The notes beneath the pieces are model-generated. The model was not told the DNA's origin. It did not search any database and was given only the letters and a program-made list of their open reading frames with translations. Shown piece by piece: positions 44,346 to 56,900 of a stretch of DNA of 64,000 bases. The stretch comes from Cylicocyclus nassatus. Lineage: Eukaryota; Nematoda; Chromadorea; Rhabditida; Strongylidae. The position numbers and the translations under genes were made by a program. Every line of letters begins with the position of its first letter. The first letter of the stretch is position 1. The stretch lies in NCBI GenBank assembly GCA_958299035.1, contig CATQJL010000112.1:61053823-61117822 (forward strand). The letters are read 5' to 3'.

Positions 44346-45889
44346 CAGTGCTGGACACAATTATACAGCCACTCTAGAAATCGTCGTATTTTTGTTCTTG
44401 TCAATGAATCTGTATGAAACTTTGCTGCATTGTGCGCATGTCAACCTGCCATCACCCCCCAAAACGGCTTCCAGTCTTGTTGAGTTTGAACGGAGAAAAA
44501 CGAAAAATCGAAAAAGCCCTCTTTGAAAGCTGGACAAAATACAGCCACCTGGTTTTTCTAATCACTATCGCATTCGTTGACTCTCAAATTTTTTTGTACA
44601 ATTACATCCCAAAATATGAAACATTTGCGACACTTACGGCCTGTCTTCCTACTCAAATAGAAGCAATCGCTGCATTTCTTGCTTTTAAAAGCATTAAATG
44701 TCAATCTCCTTCAACAGACAACTGCTTTAAAGAGTTTTCAAGCTCTTATTCATTCCAAATGATAATCATGGAATCTACTGACCCTTCTGGATAGATGAGG
44801 TGAAGAGCGCTTTCGTAAACTCTGCGTAATCGCTGATTTTGACGAACAGACTCCAACCTCACCATAGGGTTGACGCACTTTTGCACCAAGAAACTCGATT
44901 TTCAAGCGACAGAGAATACTGTAATGTAGCCATTACGACAGCCATACAACATTGAACTCGTGTGCATGACTGGGAAGAAATTTCGGGACTGAGCACTCTG
45001 ATTCAGCCGCTGTTGAAATTCACTGAATGTTGAGTGGAGCACCCTGTACAATCAAAGCCAACTCAGATCACGAGATAAAACCGGAGACGCTTGAAACTTC
45101 AAAATCTTAGCTAATCTCATTCATCGGGTGAAATATGACATGAAACACAGACGGAAATAAGGAGATCTAGGGTTATATCGAATCTTCCGCTCGCAGGGAA
45201 TTTTTGTGGAAAGTATTCCAGGTCTAAATCGCTACCGCATCATTAGGAAAAATCTGAAAGTTGTTGCGAAAGCTGTATCCCTATGTAGACAATGTGATAA
45301 ATCAAGTTCAGCACTTTGTGGACATTGCAAACTGAGTTTTGTGGTTTAAAAGCGTTCCAAGCCTATGTTGAGGTTGGAGTCTCTCCGTCAAAATCAGCGA
45401 TTACGCAGAGTTTATGAAAGCGCTCTTCACCTCATCTATCCAGAAGGGTCAGTAGATTCCACGATTATCATTTGAAATGAACAAGAGCTTGAAAACTCTT
45501 CAAACCAGTTGTTTGTTGAAGCAAACTGATTTTTGGTGCTTTTGAAAGCAAAAAATGCAGTGATCGCTTCTACTTGAGTAGGAAGACAGGCCGTAAGTGT
45601 CGCAAATGTTTCATATTTTGGGATGTAATTGTACAAAAAATTTGAGAGTCAACGAATGCGATAGTGATTAGAAAAACCAGGTGGCTGTATAATTTTGTCC
45701 AGCTTTCAAAGAGGGCTTTTTCGATTTTTTTCGTTTTTCTCCATTCAAACTCAACAAGACTGGAAGCCGTTTTGAGGGGTTATGGTAGGTTGATATGCGC
45801 ACAATACAGCAAAGTTTCAGACAGATTCATTGACAAGAACAAAAATTACGACGATTTCTAGAGTGGCTGTACAATCATGTCCAGCACTG
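44346..45889. mobile_element. Tc1-end foldback element, 1.54 kb, non-autonomous
   Basis: CAGTGCTGGACACAATTATACAG and its inverted copy are flanked by TA; CAGTGCTGG is the terminus of the Tc1 family. The arms (about 44346-44800 and 45420-45889) mirror each other, including CTCTAGAAATCGTCG and the segment around TGTCTTCCTACTCAA. The centre holds no transposase. ORFs at 44414 (plus) and 45436 (minus) are the two copies of the same arm sequence. Confidence 0.75.
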
Positions 45890-45891
45890 TA

Positions 45892-47039
45892 TAATGGCAG
45901 TATGGATTCTTTTGTTCAAGCTAACGATCGCACCATCATTCATATGATGTTTATTTCTGGTGAGCGATATTTCGCATGACTCGTACAATTTTAAAATGTG
46001 ATTCCACAAGATGAAACTGATTACAGTTTTGCACTACTTCAAGTTTACGCACTCCGACGGTGATGGGGAAGATTGAGATGCATTGAATCGTAAAAAAAAT
46101 TGAGAGATTATCGTGGAAATTCGTTCGATTGATTTGCTGGTTATGATAGACTGTCGTGTTGTACCTACCTCTAACCTATAACAGTTTGGCTTATGTGGAG
46201 ATAGTGTTGAGTAACAAGGAGCTAGCCGATGGCTACCTTTCATCCGATTAGAGCGTACCATGTGAGGCTATGTTTACTGTATGTACAAAATTACTTTGAA
46301 AGAAAATGAAATCTAACACTCTGTCTCTGCACCATCATTTCAGTAGATTCTAATTTCTTCCAAGAAGAGATTTGAGTAGCAAAGATTGGCAAGTATGTAG
46401 AAGCGTCGTTTGAAAACTCCAAATCACAGTTATCAACTGAGAAGGTTTGCTGCATTCGCTTAACACAGTTTTCCCACCAAGAATCACAATTTTTCGTTTC
46501 TCATGATCACTTCCTCGTTCTTTGTATGGTGGCCCACTGGTTATGTTCCTTACAAGCCAAATGTTAAGTGTAGAAAAGAATCTGCTCTCCAAATACAAAT
46601 TTAGCTCATGCAGATCATGGAATCCCATTTGTGAATGTACGTGCTTGCACTCAGTTCCCTACTTCTTTTCTAAATATCGAACTTGTTCTGTTTCTCTTCA
46701 TTGACATATAAGAAAATGTACGGATTCATACCCACATTTATGATCTTTGAAGAGAGAAAGCACTCATTTTAAGTGTTTGGCGCTCGTTAAGCAACATATT
46801 TTTATTCATGTAATGCACGGCAATTAAATCAACTATATCATCAACAGGTTTCTCTAGCTAGTACATCAAAATTTTCGAACATTCACAAACAACAAGGTTA
46901 AACGATTTATTCGAGTACTCAAATTTCGAATGTATTGCAGTTTTATGATTTGTACCTCCAGAATAAATCCAGTTTTTATCTATACAGATAGAAACCTCGA
47001 ATATCTCAATGTAGCGCCTAAATGGCAATGACCACTGGG
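45892..47039. other. No gene seen
   Basis: AT-rich sequence with short ORFs lacking motifs or splice partners. Confidence 0.35.
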
Positions 47040-47410
47040 TATGGTATGAGATGGTGTGGATCGGTGTGGTTGGTGGTGCCGCAGCAGTGATATGGTATGG
47101 AATTGTGTGGATGGCGGGTGTTGCAATAGTATTGCTGGTATCGCTGTGGGGTGTGTGGATTGGTGTGGACTGGTGTGGATTGTGGTGCTGCAACAGGGTA
47201 AGGCTGGGATTGATGTGGAATATGGACGGAGTGCTGCAACAATAGTGCCGTACTACTATGCAATGTGTTGATGGTGGTGTTGCAATTGCAGTTTAAGGAT
47301 TCTGTGTAGTTGTGGATTAGTGTGGACTGATGTGGATTGGTGTAAATGGTAGTTCTGCAACAATGCTGGGATGGATTGGTGTGGATTTTAGTGTTGCAAC
47401 GTAATGCTGG
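47040..47410 (+). repeat. GTGTGGATTGGTGTGGA-type degenerate simple repeat
   Basis: Irregular runs of TGGTGTGGATTGGTGTGGA alternate with GTGCTGCAACA(G/A). Related patches are at 48290-48620, 49430-49700 and 55895-56095. The overlapping ORFs on both strands (His/Pro-rich on the minus strand) are repeat translations. Confidence 0.7.
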
Positions 47411-47440
47411 GATATGGAATGCTGTTGGACTGCAGTATTA

Positions 47441-47646
47441 CAGGGGCTTTCAGTCTGAGTGTCACGGTCGACGTGGTTCAATTCCTCGCGAGCCGCGTCG
47501 CTTGGGTCTTCCACGTGGTTCAACACCGCACCAGATGCCGTGAAGGCCTTAGCGGATGCGGTGTTGTACCACGTGAGAGACCCACGCGCGGCGGATCGCA
47601 AGGAGTTGAACCACGTCGACAGTGACAATCAGACTGAAAGCCCCTG
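47441..47646. mobile_element. MITE with CAGGGGCTTTCAGTCTGA ends, 206 bp
   Basis: 18-bp inverted ends (CAGGGGCTTTCAGTCTGA) of hAT appearance, with an inner CGTCGACGTGGTTCAA-type block also inverted. No clear 8-bp duplication was found. It sits in the simple-repeat region. Confidence 0.6.
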
Positions 47647-47822
47647 TACGTCTACATAGAAATGGTGGGTACGCGAAGTTTGTGTGGTAGTGTTGCAAAG
47701 TAATGCTACGGTTGGAAAGCTCTGGTTAGCGGGTTGCAGTAGCTCTGGGGTAGACATGGAATAGTACCTTTTTTATCATTCTACAAACCGAAGTTGGATG
47801 GTGAACTGCACTTTTAATGCTA

Positions 47823-48283
47823 AACAGGGAAGGTATATGACTCGCAGTGGAGTTTCCCTATGAGAGGTATATCATTCGAAAGGTCTTCGAGTGATGATTT
47901 CAAAACAAACTTCCTTATCTGCTTATCAGCTTACTGAAGAAAGCGGCAGGCGTTTGTTTAACCTCAAACGACATTGATTTTGGTTGCTTTTTGCAGTACT
48001 AAGGCGCCAGAGTAGCTCCAAAACTATTCCCATCAATTTTTTATGTACAATAAATATATTTTAGACATTTGGTGTGTAACTTTGGACCAAATTCGCATTT
48101 ATTACGAATTTAGATCATTTACACAGTACCTGACCCTGCAAATTGGAAGCGGAAAATTACCTGTAACTTTGTTCAGTAACCCGATAGGCAGATAAGGAAG
48201 TTTGTTTCAAAATCATTATTCAAAGGCCTTCAGAATGATATACATCTCATAGGGAAACTCCGCGAAACATATACCTTCCCTTG
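47823..48283. repeat. Foldback element, CAGGGAAGGTATATG ends
   Basis: AACAGGGAAGGTATATGAC and AGTTTCCCTATGAGA at the left are inverted at 48240-48283. AACTTCCTTATCTGC also recurs inverted (47910 and 48190). About 460 bp, non-coding. Confidence 0.65.
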
Positions 48284-48289
48284 TAAGGT

Positions 48290-48620
48290 GTGTGTGGAGT
48301 GGTATGAATTGTTTTTGAAGGTGGTGCCGCAGTTCCGGTGTCTTATGGCACATGGAAAGGTGTGCATTGTTTGGAGGGTGGTACTGCTAAGTGGTGTTAC
48401 AGTGGTGGCGTTAAGTTAATGTGAAGTCGTGTGGACTGGTGCGGTTGGTATTGCTGGAACGCTACTGTACTATGAATAGGTGTGAATGGTGGTGATGCAA
48501 TTGCAGTGCTGAAATTGGCGTATACTGGTGTGGAGTGGAGTGAATCGAAGTGAATGGTACTGCTGCTACAAAGAGGCAGAAGTGGTTTGGAATGATATGG
48601 ATCGTGCCGACGACGCTACT
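48290..48620 (+). repeat. GTGTGGA-type degenerate simple repeat
   Basis: Same motif class as 47040-47410, here more diverged, with GTGGTGCCGCAGT and GTGATGCAATTGCAGTGC spacers. Confidence 0.6.
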
Positions 48621-49215
48621 GCGAATGTTATAGTTGGTGTGGAATAGTGGGAACATGCATAAATGGTACAGTGCTCGGCAACAGCTGGAACCAGAGAGAT
48701 TCTAAAACGAAGCTTTCTTCAAAATGGAAGTTTTTACGCTCATTTGAACTTTACCCCCGCCCCCATTACTTCTCATTTGTCTTTTTTTTTGCTTACGCTC
48801 TCACTCACCCCATTAAGGTATGGTGAGAACCCCATCTTTTAGAATTTATTGAACAATAAAAAATAAAAAAATAGGAAAAGCAAGTAATATCAAGCCAAAC
48901 TGGACCACTTAGGGCGTTTACGATCGGAATAGATTGCGCCTCCAATAAAAAATTTTGAGGGATACAAAAAAAACCTAAAGGAACGGTTATAAAACGCTTT
49001 TTTCTCTTATGTACATGCAAAAAAGTATGAAAAATGGGTTAAGAAAAAGCAAATAAGCAAAGGGTCGGTTCCAGCACTGCTGAAACTCAGCTGGAACGGT
49101 TCCATTTAGTTTGGAAAAAAGTTCAGCACGGGTTTCATATATAATTTTCCACAAATATTTAGTCCATAGTTCGAGTCCCCTCGCGCGCCTGCTCACACCA
49201 AGTTTTGGTGCCACA

Positions 49216-49397
49216 GCATTGCGTTTTGTTTGGAAACCGCGCTTTCACATCATTGCCGGCGGCATGTCGCAGGCATGCAGGCGGCATACCGGCGGCATGC
49301 TAGCGGCTTTTCGCGGAATATGCAAAACGATATCCCCTTTGCTTTTTCCCCCAGAAACGATATTCAACTTGACCGGTTCTAGGTGTGCCGGGCCCTG
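49216..49397 (-). mobile_element. Partial hAT-type MITE related to 6800-7530
   Basis: On the minus strand it begins CAGGGCCCGGCACACCT and continues ATATCGTTT..AAAGCAAAG..ATATCGTTTTGC and GGCATGCCGCCGGC blocks, matching the left part of 6800-6960. The other end was not found. Confidence 0.6.
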
Positions 49398-49429
49398 TGC
49401 TAACACCGCAATAGGGTGGGTGCCCTACG

Positions 49430-49700
49430 GTGGGTGTGAGGTGGTGTGTGTTGGTGTGAAACTGTTGCAACAGCAGTGCTAGCAATTCTGCGTGATGCTT
49501 TTGAGTGTTGTGGATGGCGGCACCGCTGTTTAAAATGGTGTGGATTGGTGTTGATAGTAGTGCTGCAACAGACTGAAGTCCTGTCGCTAAGTTATTCGTG
49601 TGGATTCGCGCGGATAAGTGCTGATCTTTTTGCTAGTACACATTTTTGGCACTAAGATTGGCATGGTGCGGATTGGTGTGGATCGAATTGGCAGCAGTGG
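49430..49700 (+). repeat. GTGTGGATTGGTGTGG-type degenerate simple repeat
   Basis: Motif class as at 47040, with GTGCTGCAACAG spacers near 49560. Confidence 0.6.
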
Positions 49701-50069
49701 TGCTGGAAGAGTGCGAAGAAATGAGCGCTTGGTGTCCTAGAGCGTTGAACAAAATTAATGAAACACTTTCAGGCTTCAAAAGGTGCTTGAAAAGCGGCAC
49801 CAAAATTGTGTTCGAATATCACCGCTTACGTAAAGGCAATTATTCGAAAAGATCGCGATTTAAAGCTTCAAACAAAACTCGATGTTGTCGCTGATTCAGG
49901 TACTCGCTACTCATTTCAGATGTGATTATTACAATTTTCAAAGCGCATGAGAACTTCAAGTTCCACTTGCTCTCGTATCGTTGTCATCAACAATACATCG
50001 TGTAGCCTCGAGAATTCCATAGTTTGCCAGATGTTTTCTTGACAATGTTTTAGGTAAAGAAAGGTGCTT

Positions 50070-50219
50070 TTTTGCTTTCATTTTTCTACAAGTCTTTGTT
50101 AGCTGGTATCCTACAAAAATGCAAGCTCTAACAGTACCATTGTAAAATGTGTACCGTGGGTATACGGTTGTATACTCACCTGCACACGGACCAGTTTTTA
50201 TTGGATAAGTAATAATCAA
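50070..50219 (-). CDS. Possible Kunitz-like exon
   Basis: On the minus strand the frame reads YPIKTGPCAG, then PRYTFYNGTVRACIFVGYQ. This recalls the GPC...RYYYN...C..F.Y core of a Kunitz inhibitor domain. The Cys spacing is about 5 residues too long, and the first and last Cys were not found. A GTGAGT after GPCAG could instead be a splice donor. It is probably a relic, or one exon of an unfinished gene. Confidence 0.3.
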
Positions 50220-50979
50220 CCTTTGGATTTCAGTTTATTTGTGTGACAGTGCGAAAAAAAACGACACTGTAAACAATAAAAAACATACACCTTCGGTATT
50301 GAAGCCACTGGGTTCAAAGTTAGTTGCGAGTTGATGCTTTTTTGCTTTTGTAATCCGGAACGCGTCATTGATTATTGCCTCATTCTCCGGAAATTCAACT
50401 TGAAGTCATGGTAAAACTTTAGATGTGGTATCTTCAAAGCAGAAGATTTCATAATTAACATTTATTGATTAACATGAACAAGATCACGGGTATTGTATGA
50501 AATCCAGATATGAAACCGATTATGAAAGCCACTGAACGATAGAGCTCGCGAATAATATACAAATACTCATAGGTTATCAGTATAAAAATCGACGGTGATA
50601 ACATACATAAGAAGGTTATGCGTCCAATATAAACAAATAAGCATCACATTTGCATGAGTAAAATGAGATTTAAAACAATCTTGGAAAAAATGAAGCATAA
50701 TAATCAATTCACTTATAGCATGAACGCGTATTGATTAGTGCAGAATAGAGTGTGAAAAATCGATAATCACGACCCGTATGCTAGCAACTAGCAGGGGATA
50801 AGACACAATGCGATGCTAGCCACTTTTAGGTTCCACAGTGATTTATGAGGTTTCACAATTCGAAGTGTGGAAAACGCACATAAAGAGGAGGTTCACGCTA
50901 CCTGCGTTTTTCAATAAGTATTACCGTATTCTAGCATACTAGCGTTACAGTAGCAGTAGCGGTATACGGTAACTGAAGC

Positions 50980-53900
50980 TTAATCTTCGTCCCCATCTTT
51001 GTCGTCAGTCTCAGCGACATGTACAGGAGGAGCTTGGCGGGGTGGCTTCAGGTTGTGTGTGCCCTAGAATAAAAAACATTTTGATCATGCACAGTAGGGA
51101 AAATCAATTATCGATTAATTTACCTTGTACTCCTTGCCTAGATGTTCGGTGGTGTTCTTCCATTGTTCAATCTCAGACTTATCATGTGCTAATGCTCCCA
51201 AGTAAGCGCAACCAATCACATCGTCACCAGTGCAGGTTCTGCAAGAAAATCCATGAAGATCAATAAATTAATGATCACGTTTGTTCACTTGCACTCATAA
51301 TAGTCACCACTTAGTCCCTCGATTACTCAGTTTAACTCAAAGTTCTATGATGTTTGATACTTGCACTGCTTCATGCAAGCAAGCAAAGATTAGAAATTTG
51401 TGCCCGCGGCGATTTCGTTGTGGCCAATTTTCTCGTAATTAAACACTATTTTACTGCAAACGCGTGCGAACTACTGCATTTTAGTGAGTGGATACGATAG
51501 CTAAAAAGTTCAGCAATGTAAATAGCCAAACGTAGAGCATCACTTAGTCGAAATTGTATGCTCTACTGCTTTAATCAACGTACTCCCTAGCTATGCAAGG
51601 GAAAAGCGTATAAAAAGCATGAAATTGAGAAATTGTGAAATTCAAAGACAAAGTGTATACGGACAGATAGGGGGTTTCAATCGTAGATATATCCACTCAA
51701 AAATGCTACAAAATCGCTGAACGGACAAGAATTAGCTTGTTACCTTAATGTTTCGCTTGTCAGTTCTTACAACCTTACCTAGCTACAGTAAGAGTGGAGA
51801 AACTAAAAGCGAAATATTGAGGCAAAAAGGTAACTTCTGGTATTGCATGGTAACTTTATTTGCAGCCTCCTTAATCTACTTTGACAGTTGTAGTACTTTG
51901 GTTAATGCAATTTTTCTTACTTAACGACAAGGAGTAACCTATTTCTCAACGCATAATAGCACCACAATCAATTTCTGACGTTTTCTATAACCAACAACCA
52001 GGAGCTATATTCTACTGCGCCTTGAATGCAAGAAATCTCGTGGTCCTAAGAAGAGCGCAGAATTCCTACGAATTCAATCTGCCATCTGACCAGACTGCGT
52101 TTTCTTCAGATGACAGACGTCACAAGAAATAATTTACACACACATTCCATCAGACAATCAGTGAGCATCGTTGACGTAATCACATTTCAATGTTTTTTTC
52201 GAGGACCAGGCATCGTCGACGAGCTCATCATCGCCGCACGCAACTTATCGTGTTATCGTATGGTGTATGTGTATTACGTCCGAAACGCGATTACTCGACA
52301 CGATGTCGCTGATTCACGTCTCATGCATTCGTTTTAGATGATTACTACTCTAATCGAGCTGCACAAAAACAACACACACGCAAAAAATAGCCCCCTCAAA
52401 AACACCGCGGTCGCTGCGCTACCGTAATCCTTCGCAAAAAACATTTCAAAAACCTAGAAAAAGTTCCTTCTCCCAAAATTGTTTTCCAAGAATGGGTGCA
52501 GAATAAGACGCCTTAGCTCTCGAAGAAAATAGAGCTGTCAATCACATTCATCTAATATGCACGCGCTCGTCATCCATTTTCGGCAATGTGACATGTCACA
52601 AAAGTGTTCTTTGACTTTTCTTCTGAATATTTGCATATTGTCTAGACCTGACGCGTTGGTTGTGCATCTGCAGAAGTGTAGAGAAAAACTTTCGCCGAAT
52701 AAGCGCATAATGGAGGTACAAATCAAACAAAGCAAATGTCAACAGAGATATGATTTCACTTTGACAGAAGCAGGTATAAAATTTTTCTTATACCCACTGG
52801 TACAAAAGACACGCATTTATTTAATAACCTCACAAAATTTCTTGAAAAAGCTAAAACGCATTCGAAGTAATTTCAATATGTAGGAGTTATGTAAGAATTT
52901 TTGTAATAACTGAAAGACTATTAAGAGCGGGAATTTTGAAGCATAACAATTCATTTTCTCTTTAAAACCCTTTAGAAATGAAAAAATTGCTCAGTTGTTG
53001 AATTCATTTTTATGAGAAAACAATCAGGAGAACTGCACTGAAGTTCCTCTCTGAGGTGTAAACTCCTGTGTCTACTGACCTTAAGATCAGAAAGTTGATC
53101 AGTCATTTGTGCAAGTGCAGAATAAATGTTGGGCGGTTTTAGTAGCATGAGAAAGCAATTTGTAGAGTCATGCTTGAGCATTGATAGCGAATGTTAAAAT
53201 GCACCGTTTTTAGGTTCAACATTCATCGTCAGCATATTTTCTACTGTATATAATCATAATGTCCATATGAGTGAGTAATCGCCCAAAAATCGCGGAAAAA
53301 TACAATGACGTCATCTGCTAGCATTTTGCTAATGATGCTGTCCGAAACAACAATCTCAAGCGACTCAAACGTTCGTTAGACTTGGAAAACTTCCAACAAT
53401 TTAAACTAATGCTCCCCACTCGCTTTTCTTCCATGCATTTTGCTTCCTCCCTCTCAAACTCCAACTCAATGATGTCACGATGAGCTAATCATTATGCTCT
53501 AGCTAGACGGAGATCGTCTATCGCATGTCGTCTCGACGTCACACGTCTCATTAATAAGCCAAATTCTAAACATCCCACCTCCCCCCCCCCCCCTCCCATT
53601 GCGTGGGCGTAGGCTACTGCTGCAAAACTTGTCACTTTATATTAGTCCTGCCCAGCTTGCACTAATAGCCTGAGGGCAGTGAGTGCTTGCTCCACAAATC
53701 GTATTTGTGGATTGCGCGAGATAATTAGATAAAGAATAAACATTGTTCCAATGTTCAATGATTAGAGGTGAAGACTAAAGCTATTTGCTATAATTTCATC
53801 GAGAGATCAAACCTGTGATTGTGGGAGATTACGAGAATCTCATTTGGTAGCACTGGGAAAGAGTTTCAGATTGACTAGACGATTTTATCAACTCTCACTA

Positions 53901-56900
53901 TACAAATGTGGTTATAAGACTTATTGGTTTGATAATTTCCCCTAATAATAATTAGCACCTTGTCCCCCCCCCCACACCTATCACTCTTCGATAAGATAAT
54001 ACGGTACCAACCTTTGCATATCATGCACAGATATCGTAATCTTCGTCGTTTCCAATTCTTTTCGTCCCGGATTGAAGAGAAACATTACGGCTTCGTTGTA
54101 GACTGCTGTTGTCGTATTTTTCAATACTCGACTCGATTTAGTTTGTTGTTTATCGCCTTGAGCCATTGTGATTTTTATGCAGACATCTGAAATAATTTAA
54201 TTACAGTATACCATGAGCAGTCGCGCCAATAAGCGTTTTTGTACAAATTCCTGCTCTTCTCCTCTGTAACTAAAAACATAAGGACTTCTCAGTTGTTAAC
54301 CACCCTCTCATCAACAATGCATGCTCTAAAGCCAATTCACTTCCTGACTGAGCTGCATAATTACTAGCGATAATTTACCTTTTCCGTCCAGCAATTTGTA
54401 TTCGATAATTGCTCTCAGAGCAACATCACAAGAAAACATTACTAAAAGCTAACGTCAAAGGCATTTGCGCTATGGGGTCTCTGTACTGATGAAGCTGTTG
54501 CCGAAGTTGGAAGAACATGTATCGCTCATTCGTCAAAAATCTCGAACTCCACCAGATTTCAGCGGAATCCGCGTTGCATTGTCTTATCTAGGTTCAGAGT
54601 CAACTTTTGACTTTAAAGCACAGTTCCACTCAGCTCGACGAGGCGCATTCTTTGATGCATAGATGTGCCCGTTTGTATACGATAGGTTCACGTAGGCAGT
54701 CAGATTTCACAGATTTCTTTTAGATTCTTATTTACGGTAGGTTACTCAGTATGCTTATTCATTGCACACTGAGTGACCTACCGGGAAAGAATTTATGAAA
54801 TGTGACCGCCTGCCGTAATCAAGCAAATCGATACATTAGAAGATGCATCTCGTCGAGCTCATTTGAACGATGCCTTGGATTTAAAAGTCGTCCATTCTAA
54901 ACCAAGATATGTCGATGCGACGCGGATTTCGGTGAGCTCCGATATAGTTGGTGTTTATTTGACGAATTATGAGCGGTCTTGCACTGCAAGCGAAAGTTTC
55001 GGCTATTACAAAAACAACTTGCAAAAGTTGAAGCTTAGGCTCACATACAAGCTATTTCCGGCTCTCCCTCGTTAGCAAAAGCTTTACGATCAGATGTCTC
55101 GTATAAAACCCCATTAATCACTCCATAATTAGAGTGGCTTCGTGTAACGCTAGAAAAAGTAATTGAACAACGCTTCGTCGCGTTTTGTTTACTGTTTACA
55201 CTTCGTAGGATTGTTTACTGTTCGGTCCCCTTCATCTATTAGGGAAGCGGAGCAGCGGAGCTTAGCTCCCCTCGCACGCACAATTGGACTTATCAATCGT
55301 GGCTGTGTGTCAGCCTCCGGAGAGCAGCAACGATTCCTAGCCCCATATATCATTGTGTCGAAGTGCTTTTGAGCGCAGAGCTCGACTCTCGGATTACGCG
55401 ACCGGAATCGGCGCTGAGTATCTGACTGCCTGCGGGTTTTAATGGCCACATAAGGCAATGAATGAAACTGAAAACGTGCGAGGATGCGCTACGCTCTGTG
55501 ACGTAAAATATTCTCAAATTACCGTAGACCAAACCCTGACGGATCAAAAATTCAGAGCTTACGCTCTAGTGCCATTATGGCATCAAAAAACAAAAAATCA
55601 ACTGTATGAAATTTCAGGCCTATGGTGAAATAAATCTCAGCGCAAGCACAAATATGAAAGAGGCTTATTGAGTTTTTCGAGCAAACCAAAAACGTTGAAA
55701 AGTTGCAGGAACACCCAAAAATAACAGCTCGAGCAACCTCAGATTCTCAAATTGAATCAATTTGAAAAGTTCATGTCTGATTTTTTTCGAGTGAAAAATT
55801 TTAGGACATAAAAATCAGAATGTAGATTTGTGCGAACGGTAGTGTTGCAGCGATACTGTTATTCATGGTAAATATGGAGTAGTGAGGATGGTGATGAGAC
55901 TCGTGTGGAATGGTGTGGATTGATGTGGATGGTAGTGCTCCAGTTGTGGCGTGGTGTGAAATGGTGTAAAATGGTGTGGATTGGTGAGGGGTCGTAGTGC
56001 TGCACGTGGCGTAGTGTGAAATGGTGTGGATTGGTGTGGATGGTGATGCTGCAGTAGGTGCGCGAGTGGTGTGAAATGGCGTGTAATGTTGTAAATGATC
56101 GTACGTACAACACATCCGATATTTTTCCTTTCAACAAACAACTTTTCTCTATTTTTTCGAGTACAGGCATTGCTAAAGAATAAGCGAAACCCCAGACATA
56201 AAAATAAATGAATTTTACTACGTCATGTTTGAATGAGGGCTTCCAAAATCTACAGTGATGTCTGATGCTACGATTTGTTTTTCTTGCTTTTTAGCTGAAG
56301 CTTAAAGATGCCTCAAAATAGAAGCTCGAGCAGGGATGCATAATTAGTTCTACAGCTGCTTAAGGTTTTTTTTATCAACAAACATCACGCATTTGCAGAG
56401 ACCTCAAAACAAAAATGCAGAGCGATTTGTCCATTTCAATAATTGCAAGGTGCAATTAACTTTTTTTGGAAACGTCCCTTGCTGTCCTCATGCATTTCCA
56501 AAAGTCTTGCTATTGTTGCAAAAGCCAGAGCTGCAAATGTTCCGATGTCGTTTTGTGATCTCGTGATCTCTCCTAACCTGATTTCGGACGAGTTTCACGA
56601 AGCAGGCTCATCAATGTGAATGCAGTTCAGCATGTTTACTACGTGGTAAACGACAAAAGCGATAAGGAAGTCAAAGACTGAGAGAGAAAACGAGCGAAGT
56701 TAGCTAATTTGTGAATGCAGAGGTATAAAAAGACCACAAAAGAAAAGCAAACAAGCGCTTGAATTTCTGTGCTAGATAAAACATTTTTTCGAAGAAATTT
56801 GCAGGATGATTTCCAACCACCTAACTCAATCAAAAGAAACCAAGGTCCGAATTGTTGACACCCAAAATAGGCTACATTCGAGAAAATGACAAAATGAGGA

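Noticed and set aside
44414..44794. 126-codon ORF with a hydrophobic segment
   Set aside because: It is one arm of the Tc1-ended foldback; the other arm encodes the same product at 45436-45636.
47051..47271. Plus-strand ORFs rich in Trp, Val and Cys
   Set aside because: Translations of the GTGTGGAT simple repeat, present in several frames at once.
49160..49200. GTTCGAGTCCC resembling a tRNA B box
   Set aside because: No A box, no cloverleaf arms and no pairing acceptor stem nearby.
55801..56170. Overlapping His/Pro/Thr-rich minus-strand ORFs
   Set aside because: Same simple repeat read on the other strand in three frames; no start context or splice sites.
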